Assembly (NCBI GenBank): GCA_964586155.1
Contig: CAZPHC010000003.1
Location: forward strand, 124,001 to 188,000
Direction of reading: 5' to 3'
Length of the DNA: 64,000 nucleotides
DNA from: SXNM01 sp964586155
GTDB taxonomy: Bacteria; Myxococcota_A; UBA9042
Shown here: piece after piece, positions 23,356 to 31,457 of the stretch
How the letters are laid out: each line of letters begins with the position of its first letter
Numbering within the stretch: the stretch's first letter is position 1
Notes under the pieces: model-generated
Databases searched by the model: none
What the model saw: only the letters and a program-made list of their open reading frames with translations
What the model was told of the DNA's origin: nothing
Program-made: the position numbers and the translations under genes

Positions 23356-24792
23356 TCAGACCGTGCGCGAGTAGCGGGCGGCGCCCTCGCCGAGGTAGCG
23401 ATCGAAGGCGGCCGCGACGTTGCGCGCGACCAGCCAGCCCTGGCCGATGACGGCGATCGCGTCGGCGTCGTCGCGGACCAGGCCCGCGTCGACGAAGGGC
23501 TGCAGCGCCTGCCGCTCGGCGCCGAATTCCGCGTCGAACGCGCTGCCGTAGCGCGTCTGCCAGGCGGCCTTGTCGACCGCGAGGTCGCAGAGCAGCTGCC
23601 GGATCACCCAGCCGCGACGCTCGTCGTCAGCCGAGCGCAGCCACGCCCGCTCCCAGGCCGGGCCGCCGCCGCGCACGGCCTCGGACCACGGGCCGCGATC
23701 GCGCAGGTTGGCGGTGTAGGTGCCGCCGACGTTGCCGATGGCCGAGGCGCCGATGGCCAGCAGATCGACGTCGGCGCGGTCGGTGTAGCCCATGAAGTTG
23801 CGGCCGAGGCGGCCCTGCTGCGCCGCGATCGTCAGCGGATCGTCGGCCAGGGCGTAGTGGTCGAGCCCCACCGGGACGTAGCCGGCCTTGGCCAGCTCGT
23901 CGCGCGCCGCCAGCATCAGGCGCAGCCGGGCGTCGTCGTCGGGCAGGCCGTGGCGCTCGAGGCCGACCTGATGCTTGCGCATCCACGGCACGTGGGCGTA
24001 GCCGAAGACCGCGAACCGGCTCGGCCCCATCGCCACGGCGTCGCGTACGGTCTGGCGCATCGTCGCTTCGGTCTGGCCCGGCAGGCCGTACATCAGGTCG
24101 AAGTTCAGGCCGCCGCTCGGGCCGCCGCCGCGTTGCAGCGCCTCGGCGATGGCGGCGACGTGGCGCGCGTCCTGCTGGCGCGCGATGTTCTTCTGCACGC
24201 CGGCGTCGAGATCCTGCACGCCGAGGCTCAGGCGGGTGAAGCCGAGCTCGGCCAGCGCCAACGCCTCGTCGACGTCGATCGAGCGCGGATCGACCTCGAT
24301 CGACCACTCGGCGCCAGCGCCGTCGCCCAGGCGCGCGCGGATGCCGTCGAGAAGACGGCGCAGGTCGGCAGGCGCGAGCCACGTCGGCGTGCCGCCGCCG
24401 AGCGCGACCACTTCGAGCGGACGGTCGGCGCCCAGGGGCGTCAGCTGCGCCAGCGTGTCGAGCTCCTGCAGCAGCAGGTTGACGTAGCCGGCACCGAGCG
24501 CGCGATCCCGGGCGATCTCGACCGCGCAGCCGCAGTAGAGGCAGCGCTTGTCGCAGAACGGCACGTGCACATAGAGGCCGACCGGGCCGCTGGCCGTGGC
24601 CCACGCGCCGCGGATGGCGTCGGCGTCGAACTCGGTCCGAAAATGCGGCGCGGTCGGGTAGCTCGTGTAGCGCGGCGCGGTGGTCGCGAAGCGGGCGACG
24701 ATGGCCGCGGCCTCGGCGACGTGGGCGTCGGTCGCCGCGTGGACGGTCTGGCTGCCGCGGGCGGCGGGGCGGGGCTGGGCGAGGGCGGTCAT
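23356..24792 (-). CDS. hemN: Oxygen-independent coproporphyrinogen III oxidase
   Basis: 478 residues; the ATG at 24792 has GGGAG upstream. HemN converts coproporphyrinogen III to protoporphyrinogen IX in haem synthesis without oxygen, using radical SAM chemistry in the cytoplasm. Visible marks are the early YTSYPTAPHF box; the cluster motif C80-X3-C84-X2-C87-x-C89 in FCDKRCLYCGC; ALGGGTPTWL for SAM binding; SLGVQDLD; NFDLMYGLPGQT; and the GRNFMGYT box typical of true HemN rather than HemW. Length fits the family. It is divergent from nadA, also an oxygen-sensitive Fe-S enzyme, across 207 bases. The haem-dependent lipoproteins elsewhere in the window are consistent with a need for haem. Confidence 0.93.
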   Translation of the reverse strand: MTALAQPRPAARGSQTVHAATDAHVAEAAAIVARFATTAPRYTSYPTAPHFRTEFDADAIRGAWATASGPVGLYVHVPFCDKRCLYCGCAVEIARDRALGAGYVNLLLQELDTLAQLTPLGADRPLEVVALGGGTPTWLAPADLRRLLDGIRARLGDGAGAEWSIEVDPRSIDVDEALALAELGFTRLSLGVQDLDAGVQKNIARQQDARHVAAIAEALQRGGGPSGGLNFDLMYGLPGQTEATMRQTVRDAVAMGPSRFAVFGYAHVPWMRKHQVGLERHGLPDDDARLRLMLAARDELAKAGYVPVGLDHYALADDPLTIAAQQGRLGRNFMGYTDRADVDLLAIGASAIGNVGGTYTANLRDRGPWSEAVRGGGPAWERAWLRSADDERRGWVIRQLLCDLAVDKAAWQTRYGSAFDAEFGAERQALQPFVDAGLVRDDADAIAVIGQGWLVARNVAAAFDRYLGEGAARYSRTV

Positions 24793-24999
24793 GGTGGCTC
24801 CCGGGGGCAGGCGCCGCGCGGGGGCACGGCTCCCCGATGCTAGGCACGACGGCGGCGCGCACAAGGCCGGCGTCGCCTCGCGCGCGCCGCGATCGCCCCG
24901 TGCCTGCGCGCCTCAGGGCGTCGCCACGCTTGCGCGGCGCGACGGGAGGGGCCATGGTCCCGCCGCTGCGGTCGCGTCCGGGCCGCACAGGAGGCAGCC
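24793..24999. other. Divergent intergenic region, hemN/nadA
   Basis: 207 bases between two divergent starts. It must hold both promoters, but I see no convincing -35/-10 pair. There is a GC-rich stretch with short CG runs and the nadA ribosome site AGGAGG at 24989-24994. No small gene or RNA is evident. Confidence 0.5.
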
Positions 25000-26466
25000 A
25001 TGTCGCCCACGCCGTCGGTCGATGCCGCGAGCAGCCAGCCCGAGCACGCCATTCCCGTCTTCCCGACGCTGCGCATCGCGGCCGATCACGTCGAGGCCCG
25101 CGGCGCGTTCGCCGAGGCCCAGGCCGCCTACCTCGCGCCCGATCCCGCGCTGGTCGCCGCGCTCGACCAGGCGCTCGCCGCGACCTCGACCGGCGTCGTC
25201 GCCCACTTCTACATGGACCCGCAGCTGCAGGGGGTGCTGGCCGCGTGCAGCTGGCCGCATATCCACGTCAGCGACTCGCTGGTGATGGCCGATCGCGCGG
25301 TCGAGATGGTCGCCGCGGGCGCTCGCGCCATCGTCGTGCTCGGCGTCGACTTCATGAGCGAGAACGTGCGGGCGATGCTCGACGCCGCCGGCCACGTCGA
25401 CGTGCCGGTGTACCGGGTCGCGGCCGAGCCGATCGGCTGCTCGCTGGCCGAGGCCGCCGACGCCGTCGCGTACGGCGCCTACCTGCTGCAGGCGAGCCGC
25501 ACCCCGCACGCGCTGCACGTCGTCTACATCAACACCAGCCTCGAGGCCAAAGCGCGGGCCGAGGCGCTGGTGCCGACGATCACCGTCACGTCGAGCAACG
25601 TGGTGCGGACGATCCTGCAGGCGTTCGCCCAGCTGCCCGAGGTCGAGGTCTTTTTCGGCCCCGACACCTACATGGGCAACAACCTGCACACGCTGCTGCG
25701 TGGCGCCGCGGCGCTGGGCGACGACGCCTGCCGGGCGCTGCATCCGGCCCATACCGCCGCGACGATCCGCGCCGCGCTGCCACGGCTGCACATCTTCAGC
25801 CAGGGCGCCTGCGTCGTGCACCACCTCTTTGGCGCCGACGTCGTGCGCCTGGTCCGCGCCCATTACGCCGACGCGCTGCTGAGCGCCCACCTCGAGGTCC
25901 CGGGCGAGATGTTCGAGCTGGCCGCAGAGGCCGCGCGCCTCGGCCGCGGCGTCGTCGGCTCGACCTCGCAGATCCTCGCCTTCATCGAGCAGGCGCTCGC
26001 GTCGACGCCCGTCGGCGCGGCACCCGTGCAGGTCGTGCTCGGCACCGAGGCCGGCATGATCACGCCGATCGTGCGCGAGGTGCAGCGCCTGCTGCGGGCC
26101 CGCAGCGACGCGCTCGCCGTGGACATCATCTTCCCCGTCGCGTCCGAGGCGGTCGCCGCCACGGGCGACGCCGCGCTGCCGCTGGTGCCAGGTGTGCTCG
26201 GCGGCGAGGGCTGCTCGACCGCGGGCGGCTGCGCGACCTGCCCCTACATGAAGATGAACACGCTCGACGGCCTGCGTTGGGTGCTGCGCAAGCGCGCCGA
26301 GGGCGACGACATCGCGCTGGCCGCCATGGTGCCGCGCACCTATGGCGAGCGCGTCGCCGGCGAGGCGATCGCCACCTTGGGCGGCCGCTCGATCCTGGCG
26401 ATGCGCGCGTTGGGGCGCAGCGGCGCGCTGCCGGCGACCCTGGCGGCGCGGGTGGCGGGCGCGTAG
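25000..26466 (+). CDS. nadA: Quinolinate synthase, plastid-type NadA
   Basis: 488 residues; the ATG at 25000 has AGGAGG 5 bases upstream. NadA condenses iminoaspartate with dihydroxyacetone phosphate to quinolinate for NAD synthesis, using one 4Fe-4S cluster. Motifs: HFYMDPQLQGVL (about 68), WPHIHVSDSLVMADRAVEM, VLGVDFMSENVRA, cluster Cys candidates C147 (IGCSL), C271 (GACVVHH) and C411-X2-C414 (GGCATCPYMKMN), VYINTSLE, and TSSNVV. The wording of these motifs is that of the NadA domain of plant plastid quinolinate synthase rather than E. coli NadA; the plant SufE domain is absent. No nadB or nadC is adjacent. It converges with the HELLH-protein gene. Confidence 0.92.
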   Translation: MSPTPSVDAASSQPEHAIPVFPTLRIAADHVEARGAFAEAQAAYLAPDPALVAALDQALAATSTGVVAHFYMDPQLQGVLAACSWPHIHVSDSLVMADRAVEMVAAGARAIVVLGVDFMSENVRAMLDAAGHVDVPVYRVAAEPIGCSLAEAADAVAYGAYLLQASRTPHALHVVYINTSLEAKARAEALVPTITVTSSNVVRTILQAFAQLPEVEVFFGPDTYMGNNLHTLLRGAAALGDDACRALHPAHTAATIRAALPRLHIFSQGACVVHHLFGADVVRLVRAHYADALLSAHLEVPGEMFELAAEAARLGRGVVGSTSQILAFIEQALASTPVGAAPVQVVLGTEAGMITPIVREVQRLLRARSDALAVDIIFPVASEAVAATGDAALPLVPGVLGGEGCSTAGGCATCPYMKMNTLDGLRWVLRKRAEGDDIALAAMVPRTYGERVAGEAIATLGGRSILAMRALGRSGALPATLAARVAGA

Positions 26467-26493
26467 CGAAGCGCGTCGCGACCCCGGCGGCGG

Positions 26494-28455
26494 CTACGGC
26501 ACGCGCAGCAGCCCGATCGCCCGCGCCAGGCGCAGCTCGTCCAGCCAGCCAGCGGCGTCGAGGCCGAGCGCTGCCGGATCGCCGCGCAGGCCCGACTCCA
26601 GGGCGTCGAAGCAGGCGTCGACGGCGACCGGGCCGTCGGCCAGCGCGTGCCACAGCGCCACCACGGCCGCAGGGCAGGGCACGACGACAACGCCTTCGCG
26701 GTTGCGACCGACCAGCCAATGGCGCCGCTGGGGCGTCGTCGCGGCGCGGTGGGCGCTGGCGCTGAGGCCGGGGCCGCCTGGGGCGAGCGCCTCGCGCAGG
26801 GCGAAGACGTCGCAGGTGGCGGCGAGCGGTCGGAAGGCGGCGCTGCGGGCGAGCCAGACGCGGCTGTCGTCGTCGTCGTCGTCGTCGTCGGCTTCGTCGT
26901 CGGCTTCGTCGTCGGCTTCGTCGTCGTCGGCTTCGTCGTCGTCTGCTTCGTCGTCGTCGGCTTCGTCGTCCAGCGGCTCGGCGAGGCATTCGATCTGGTC
27001 GTCCAGCTGCGTGGCGCCCGCGACGCAGAGCGCAGCCTCGACCAACGCCGCGGCGACGGCGTCGTCGGGCACCACGAGGGCCAGCGCGGCCTGCAGCCGC
27101 ATCCAGAACGGCCCGCGCCGCCCGTCGCTCATGACCCGCGCGACCGCGGTCAGGCTGTCGCCGGCGGGATCGACGCGGCGGAACCACGCCACGAGCTCGG
27201 GTGCCGACTGCTCCAGGCCGCTCGTCAGCGGCCAACGTGCGGGGGCGTCGGCGGCGTCACGCCAGGGCCCGCCCGCCACCGCCGCGAGGTAGGCCGCCTC
27301 CCACGCTGCGCGCGCCCGCCGCTGGATCGCGATCGCCGCCGGGTCGAGCCGGATGGCGCCAAAGATCAGCGCGTCGAAGCAACGCTCGACGTGGTCGGCG
27401 AAGGCCGCGAGGTCGGCGAAGCGCTGCACGCCCTCGCGGGTGTGGCCGAGCAGCGCCGCCTCGATCTGCGGATCCCGCAGGCGTCGCTGGTGGGCCAGGG
27501 CGTAGGCCTGCGCGTCGGTCGCCGCGTCGAGCTCGGGGTCGTCGATGGCCGGATCGCCGCGCAGGCTCCGCCAACGCCCGGTGCGCAACGCCTCGCGGCA
27601 GGCGGCCAGCTCGGCCTCGAGGTGGCGGGCGCCTCGACCGAGGTGGTCGATCGTGGCGTCGATCCGGGCCTGCAGCGCGGTGGTCTCGTCGCTGCCGGCG
27701 TGGGCGGCCCCTGCCGCCAGGTGCCACCACGCCGCCTCGGCCAGCGGCGCCGCGACCCGGATCGCGTCGTCCTGGCGCTCGAACGGCCGGCCGTCGAGGC
27801 GGGCGACCTGGTCGGGCCCGTACCAATGCACGACCGGCAGCAGCTCGGCCAGGCGCGCGCCGATGGCGATCCACAGCCGGCTCGGATCCGGCCGGTAGGC
27901 GAAGCCCACCGCGCGGTGCAGCAGCTCATGTGGCGTCCAGCGCGCCGAATGGTTGGGGTCGAAGCCGGCGTGGGGTGCCTCGAGCGCAAAGCCCTGGTAG
28001 CGGCCCTGGAGCAGCACGCCGTCGCGCCAGCTGCCGTGGTCGGGGTCGGCGACGCCGCCGTCCAACGCGGCCTGGCTGTCGCCGTCGCCGAGCGTCGGCC
28101 GCAGCTCGTCGCGCCAGAAGACGACGGGTTGGCGCTCCAGGTGGCGTACGGTCGCGCCGACCGCGGTGCCCAGGGCGCAGGCGCGCAGGCCAAAGGGCGA
28201 CGCGGCGAGTTCGCCAGGGTTGACGCCGTGGTCGCGCGCGAGCGCCAGCAGGTCGTCACCGAGCGCGGCGCGGGTCTCGACGCAGAGGGCGACGCAGGCG
28301 TCGACCAGGGCGGCGCGCGCGGCGGGATCCCGCAGCGCCTCGATCAGCCAGCCGCGCCGCGCCGCTGCGTCGGCGCAGGCGCTGGGGGCGCGCAGGCCGG
28401 GCAGCGCGATGGGGCGCAGCAGGTTCAAGTCGTCGTTGCCCCGCGTCGTCGTCAC
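26494..28455 (-). CDS. Unknown protein with HELLH motif and DDEA acidic tract
   Basis: 653 residues from a GTG at 28455 that overlaps the upstream stop as GTGA. I do not recognise a family. A zinc-protease-like H176-E-L-L-H180 sits in WTPHELLHRAVGFAYRPD. A HEXXH motif can occur by chance, but the surrounding polar/aromatic context is protease-like, and a glutamate third ligand could lie further on. Residues 496-530 are only Asp, Glu and Ala (units DDDEA/DDEA, ending in eight Asp) and split the protein into a large helical part and a C-terminal domain of about 120 residues. There is no signal peptide. It is co-translated with a BrkB-family membrane protein. Function not assigned. Confidence 0.65.
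   Translation of the reverse strand: MTTTRGNDDLNLLRPIALPGLRAPSACADAAARRGWLIEALRDPAARAALVDACVALCVETRAALGDDLLALARDHGVNPGELAASPFGLRACALGTAVGATVRHLERQPVVFWRDELRPTLGDGDSQAALDGGVADPDHGSWRDGVLLQGRYQGFALEAPHAGFDPNHSARWTPHELLHRAVGFAYRPDPSRLWIAIGARLAELLPVVHWYGPDQVARLDGRPFERQDDAIRVAAPLAEAAWWHLAAGAAHAGSDETTALQARIDATIDHLGRGARHLEAELAACREALRTGRWRSLRGDPAIDDPELDAATDAQAYALAHQRRLRDPQIEAALLGHTREGVQRFADLAAFADHVERCFDALIFGAIRLDPAAIAIQRRARAAWEAAYLAAVAGGPWRDAADAPARWPLTSGLEQSAPELVAWFRRVDPAGDSLTAVARVMSDGRRGPFWMRLQAALALVVPDDAVAAALVEAALCVAGATQLDDQIECLAEPLDDEADDDEADDDEADDDEADDEADDEADDDDDDDDSRVWLARSAAFRPLAATCDVFALREALAPGGPGLSASAHRAATTPQRRHWLVGRNREGVVVVPCPAAVVALWHALADGPVAVDACFDALESGLRGDPAALGLDAAGWLDELRLARAIGLLRVP
26866..26970 (-). 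repeat. Low-complexity coding repeat (Asp/Glu/Ala tract)
   Basis: 105 bases built from GTC/TTC/GGC triplets on the + strand, which encode 35 residues of Asp, Glu and Ala on the - strand. The unit is 12-15 bases (DDEA or DDDEA). Triplet slippage would change tract length without breaking the frame. Confidence 0.9.
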
Positions 28456-29426
28456 GGCTGGCTCCCTGGCGCGGCGCAGGCGGCGTCCTCGGCCGCGTCG
28501 TCGTCGGCCGCTGCCGCGCGCAACGCCATCGCACGCGCCGCGGCGGCGCCATCACGCTGCTCGAGCACGGCGATGACCTGGGCGCCCAACAACAGCAGGA
28601 TCGACGCGACCTCGAGCGTCAGCAGCAAGATCACGACCGTCGCGAGCGAGCCGTAGACGGCGCCGACCATCGAGACGTTGCCGAGGTACCAGGCGAGCAG
28701 GCCGCGCGCGACGTCCCAGACGACGGCCAACGCGCCACCGGCGAGCAGCGCCCGATGCAGCGGGATGTGCCGCTGCGGCAGGACCTTGTACAGCGCCGTG
28801 AACAGCACGGCCTCGCCGACCAGGCCGCCAAGGCGCAGCAGGCGCGCCGAGCCCACGCCGAGGCGAAGTCCCAGGGCCGCCGCGTCGCTGTTGGCGGTCA
28901 GCACCGCCTCGACCGCGACCGTCGCCGCCGTCAACAGAAAGAGCGCGACCGTCAGCACCAGCACGAAGAGATAGGGCAGCAGCGCGCGCAGCCAGAACGG
29001 CCGGGTCGAGGCATCCTCGGTCGCGCCGAAGATGACGGCGAAGGCGTCTTCGACCATGCGGAAGGCCAGCGAGCTCAAGAACAAGAGCACCGCGAGCATC
29101 ACGACGCTGATGACCTCGCGGGCGTCGAGCAGCCCGGTCACCGTCTGGACGATGGCCTCGACGTTGCCAGGGGCGACCATGCGCAGCTCGGCGCGCACCG
29201 TCTGCAGGATCAGCTCCCGGTCGAAGAACGCCGACAGCCCCAGCAGCACGATCGCCATCAGCGGCACCAGCGAGAGCAGCGCGTTGTAGGCGACGCCGCC
29301 GGCCAGCAGCAGGCCGCGGTTGCGCGAGAACGCCGACAGGGTCGCCATCGCGACCCGGCCGGCGCGCTCGGCGATGTGCGTGGGTCGCTCCGATCCTGCG
29401 TGCTGCCCTGCGTGCTGCGTCTGCAT
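28452..29426 (-). CDS. YihY/BrkB-family inner-membrane protein
   Basis: 324 residues; ATG at 29426 with AAGG upstream. The family signature is clear: after a basic amphipathic start (SAFSRNRGLLLAGGVAYNALLSLVPLMAIVLL), about six transmembrane helices follow, including FLSSLAFRMVEDAFAVIFG, VLTVALFLLTAATVAVEA, YKVLPQRHIPLHRALLAGG and LLTLEVASILLLLGAQV. BrkB/YihY proteins sit in the inner membrane and their transport substrate is unsettled; older names (ribonuclease BN, virulence factor) are not informative. The N-terminus has a short duplicated Gly-Gln-His-Ala unit. The next gene, an HELLH protein, starts on its stop codon, suggesting linked function. Confidence 0.88.
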   Translation of the reverse strand: MQTQHAGQHAGSERPTHIAERAGRVAMATLSAFSRNRGLLLAGGVAYNALLSLVPLMAIVLLGLSAFFDRELILQTVRAELRMVAPGNVEAIVQTVTGLLDAREVISVVMLAVLLFLSSLAFRMVEDAFAVIFGATEDASTRPFWLRALLPYLFVLVLTVALFLLTAATVAVEAVLTANSDAAALGLRLGVGSARLLRLGGLVGEAVLFTALYKVLPQRHIPLHRALLAGGALAVVWDVARGLLAWYLGNVSMVGAVYGSLATVVILLLTLEVASILLLLGAQVIAVLEQRDGAAAARAMALRAAAADDDAAEDAACAAPGSQP

Positions 29427-29483
29427 CGTCGCCTTGCACCGCGCCCGGCCGCGCCCGAGGGCGACGACGCGAGGCGCGACGGA

Positions 29484-29825
29484 CTACTCGTGGCACCAGC
29501 CGATGATGCGGTGGCTCGTCTCTTGGGTCACGTCGTCCTGCTCGAACGCGAGGTGGCGGCTCTCGCCGTCGTCGGCCCAGACGCGCAGTCGCCAGCGGGT
29601 GCCGCGCGCGGCCTGGAACCGGACGAGGAATCCGGTCCCCGCCACGGCGTCGCCGGCGAGCATCCGGGTGCCACGCCAGACCAGGCCATCACGGCGCAGC
29701 GGGCGCACCTCTTCGTTGTTGTCCATCTGCTGGTTGCCGTCGAGGTCGATCCACATCCGGACGTCCGGATCGACTCCATCGGTCTGACGGCTGAGGCGGA
29801 GTTCGAAGTCGAGCACTGCGGGCAT
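29484..29825 (-). CDS. Small acidic hypothetical protein
   Basis: 113 residues. The ATG at 29825 is strongly supported by AGGAGG (29832-29837, - strand) with 6-base spacing; the long frame beyond it is antisense to phaZ. The sequence is mostly beta strands, with an Asp-rich loop (DLDGNQQMDNNEE) like a calcium-binding EF-hand or dockerin loop, and ends in GWCHE. No signal peptide. It resembles small secondary-metabolite-type or calcium-binding folds, but I cannot name a family. It precedes the BrkB-family gene by 57 bases and may be co-transcribed with it. Confidence 0.65.
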   Translation of the reverse strand: MPAVLDFELRLSRQTDGVDPDVRMWIDLDGNQQMDNNEEVRPLRRDGLVWRGTRMLAGDAVAGTGFLVRFQAARGTRWRLRVWADDGESRHLAFEQDDVTQETSHRIIGWCHE

Positions 29826-30110
29826 CGTCAGCCTCCTGCGCTCGCTCGGGAGCGCGACCCGGGCAGGGTGGCCGCCGGTGCGGTCGAGGGCAACCCTGGG
29901 CACGGCTCGAGCAGCCTCGTGGGGCCGCTTCGCCCCAGCCATCGGCCGGCACCCGCGGACGTTCGCCGCGACGGGCTGGCGTTTTGCTGCGATGCAGCAT
30001 ACGATGTGCCCGGGCGAGGAGGCCGTGATTTCGGCCCCGTCGTTCGACCACGACCGACCAGACGAGCCGCCGAGGCGGCGACATTGCGCAATGCAGCAAT
30101 CGGAGGCTCC
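29826..30110. other. Divergent intergenic region upstream of phaZ
   Basis: 285 bases between the small acidic gene (-) and phaZ (+). It is visibly less GC-rich toward phaZ and holds the CTGC-N3-GCAG dyad at 29987-29997, the palindrome ATTGCGCAAT at 30083-30092, a repeated ATGCAGCA half-site (29992-29999 and 30091-30098) and the phaZ ribosome site GGAGG (30102-30106). No gene is seen inside. Confidence 0.6.
29987..29997. promoter_or_regulatory. Candidate PhaR-type operator CTGC-N3-GCAG
   Basis: CTGCGATGCAG, extended to a 6+6 dyad TGCTGC-GAT-GCAGCA (29985-29999), lies 114 bases before the PHB depolymerase start. PhaR regulators of PHB granule genes in Rhodobacter are reported to bind CTGC-N3-GCAG. 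The ATGCAGCA half recurs just before the ribosome site (30091-30098). No phaR gene is in the window, so the regulator is inferred. Confidence 0.4.
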
Positions 30111-31454
30111 ATGACCTACGCGGGATGGGACGCATGGCGGCAGGCCTCGCAGCCGTGGGTCTGGGCGGCCGACACCGTCCGGGCTTGGACCCGCAGCGGC
30201 CCGCTGGATGCGCCGGTTCCGCGTTTGACCGCGACCTGGTTGGGCATGTGGGCCGACGTCGTCCGGCTCTGGCCCAAGCCAGCCTTCAACCTCGAGCCGA
30301 TCGACGGTCTGCTCGTCGACGAGCGCGTCGTGGCCGATCATCCGTTCTGCATGCTGCGCGCGTTCCACCTCGACACGGCGACCGCCGCAGGATCGGCGCC
30401 GGGCGCGCGCAAGCCCAAGGTCCTGCTCGTCGCGCCGCTCTCGGGCAACCACGCGACGCTGCTGCGCGATACCGTCGCCGGCCTGGTCGTCGACCACGAC
30501 GTCTTCCTGACCGACTGGCGCTGCGCCAGCCAGGTGCCGACCGCCATCGCCGACATGGGCCTCGACGACTTCGTCCTGCTGCTGGTCGCGTGGCTGCGTG
30601 ACCTCGAGGCAGGGCGCTGCGGTGCCGGGATCGCGGCGTCTGCGTCGCCTGGGGCCGATGCTGCGGCGCAGCAAGATCAGCCGCCCGCTGCCACCGCCGC
30701 GCACCTGATCGCCGTCTGCCAGCCCGGCGCGGCGGCCCTGGCGGCGGCGTCCCTGCTGGCGGCGGCAGGCGATCCGGCGACGCCGGCGAGCTTGACGATC
30801 ATCGGCGGCCCGATCGATCCGCACCGCAACCCGATGTTGCCCAACCGCCTGGCGCAAGAGCGCGATCTGGCCTGGTTCGAGCAGAACCTGCTGGCGACGG
30901 TGCCGCGCGGCCGGCCCGGCAGCGGTCGGCGCGTCTACCCGGGCTTTTTGCAGCATACGGCGTTCCTGGCGATGAAGCCGTTCTTTCACGTCGACAAGCA
31001 CCTCGACGCGCTGCGGGCGGCTTTTGTCGGCGATCGCGCCGCGGTCGACCAGCACGACAGCTTCTACGCCGAGTTTCGCGCCACGATCGACCTGCCGGCG
31101 CGCTTCTACATCGAGACCATCGACCGGGTGTTCCAGCGCGCCGAGATCGCCCGCGGCACGATGGTCGTCGCCGGCGAGTCGGTGCGGCCCGAGGCGCTGG
31201 TCGCCACGCCCCTGCTGGTCGTCGAGGGCGAAAACGACGACATCACCGGGCCCGGCCAGGCCGCCGCCGCGCTCGATCTCTGCACCGGCCTGCCGGCCGA
31301 GGACCGCCACCACCACCTGCAGGTCGGCGTCGGCCACATGGGCCTGTTCTCGGGCAGCCGCTGGCGCTCGGAGGTGCTGCCGCGCGTGGCGCGCCACGTC
31401 GCGACCGCGGCCGACCGGCGCCGTGTGGCGACCGCAGCACCGACCGGCGCCTGA
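30111..31454 (+). CDS. phaZ: Intracellular poly(3-hydroxybutyrate) depolymerase
   Basis: 447 residues; the ATG at 30111 follows GGAGG. It degrades stored PHB granules inside the cell to release 3-hydroxybutyrate units. The family's unusual Cys nucleophile is C203 in LIAVCQPG; the acid is D376 in GENDDITG and the His is H409 in VGHMGLFSG. Spacings (173 and 33) agree with the Cys183-Asp355-His388 triad of Ralstonia PhaZ1 (172 and 33). Other family text: FLTDWRCASQVP, TIIGGPIDPHRNP, NRLAQERDLAWFEQN, RRVYPGFLQ, SFYAEFRATIDLPARFYIETI. An Ala/Gln-rich insertion of about 30 residues lies before the nucleophile strand. No signal peptide, as expected. It indicates that the organism stores PHB. Confidence 0.88.
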   Translation: MTYAGWDAWRQASQPWVWAADTVRAWTRSGPLDAPVPRLTATWLGMWADVVRLWPKPAFNLEPIDGLLVDERVVADHPFCMLRAFHLDTATAAGSAPGARKPKVLLVAPLSGNHATLLRDTVAGLVVDHDVFLTDWRCASQVPTAIADMGLDDFVLLLVAWLRDLEAGRCGAGIAASASPGADAAAQQDQPPAATAAHLIAVCQPGAAALAAASLLAAAGDPATPASLTIIGGPIDPHRNPMLPNRLAQERDLAWFEQNLLATVPRGRPGSGRRVYPGFLQHTAFLAMKPFFHVDKHLDALRAAFVGDRAAVDQHDSFYAEFRATIDLPARFYIETIDRVFQRAEIARGTMVVAGESVRPEALVATPLLVVEGENDDITGPGQAAAALDLCTGLPAEDRHHHLQVGVGHMGLFSGSRWRSEVLPRVARHVATAADRRRVATAAPTGA

Positions 31455-31457
31455 GCC

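Noticed and set aside
29829..31397. A long - strand frame extending upstream of the small acidic gene across phaZ
   Set aside because: The small gene's strong AGGAGG sets its start at 29825; the extension is antisense to a well-supported phaZ.
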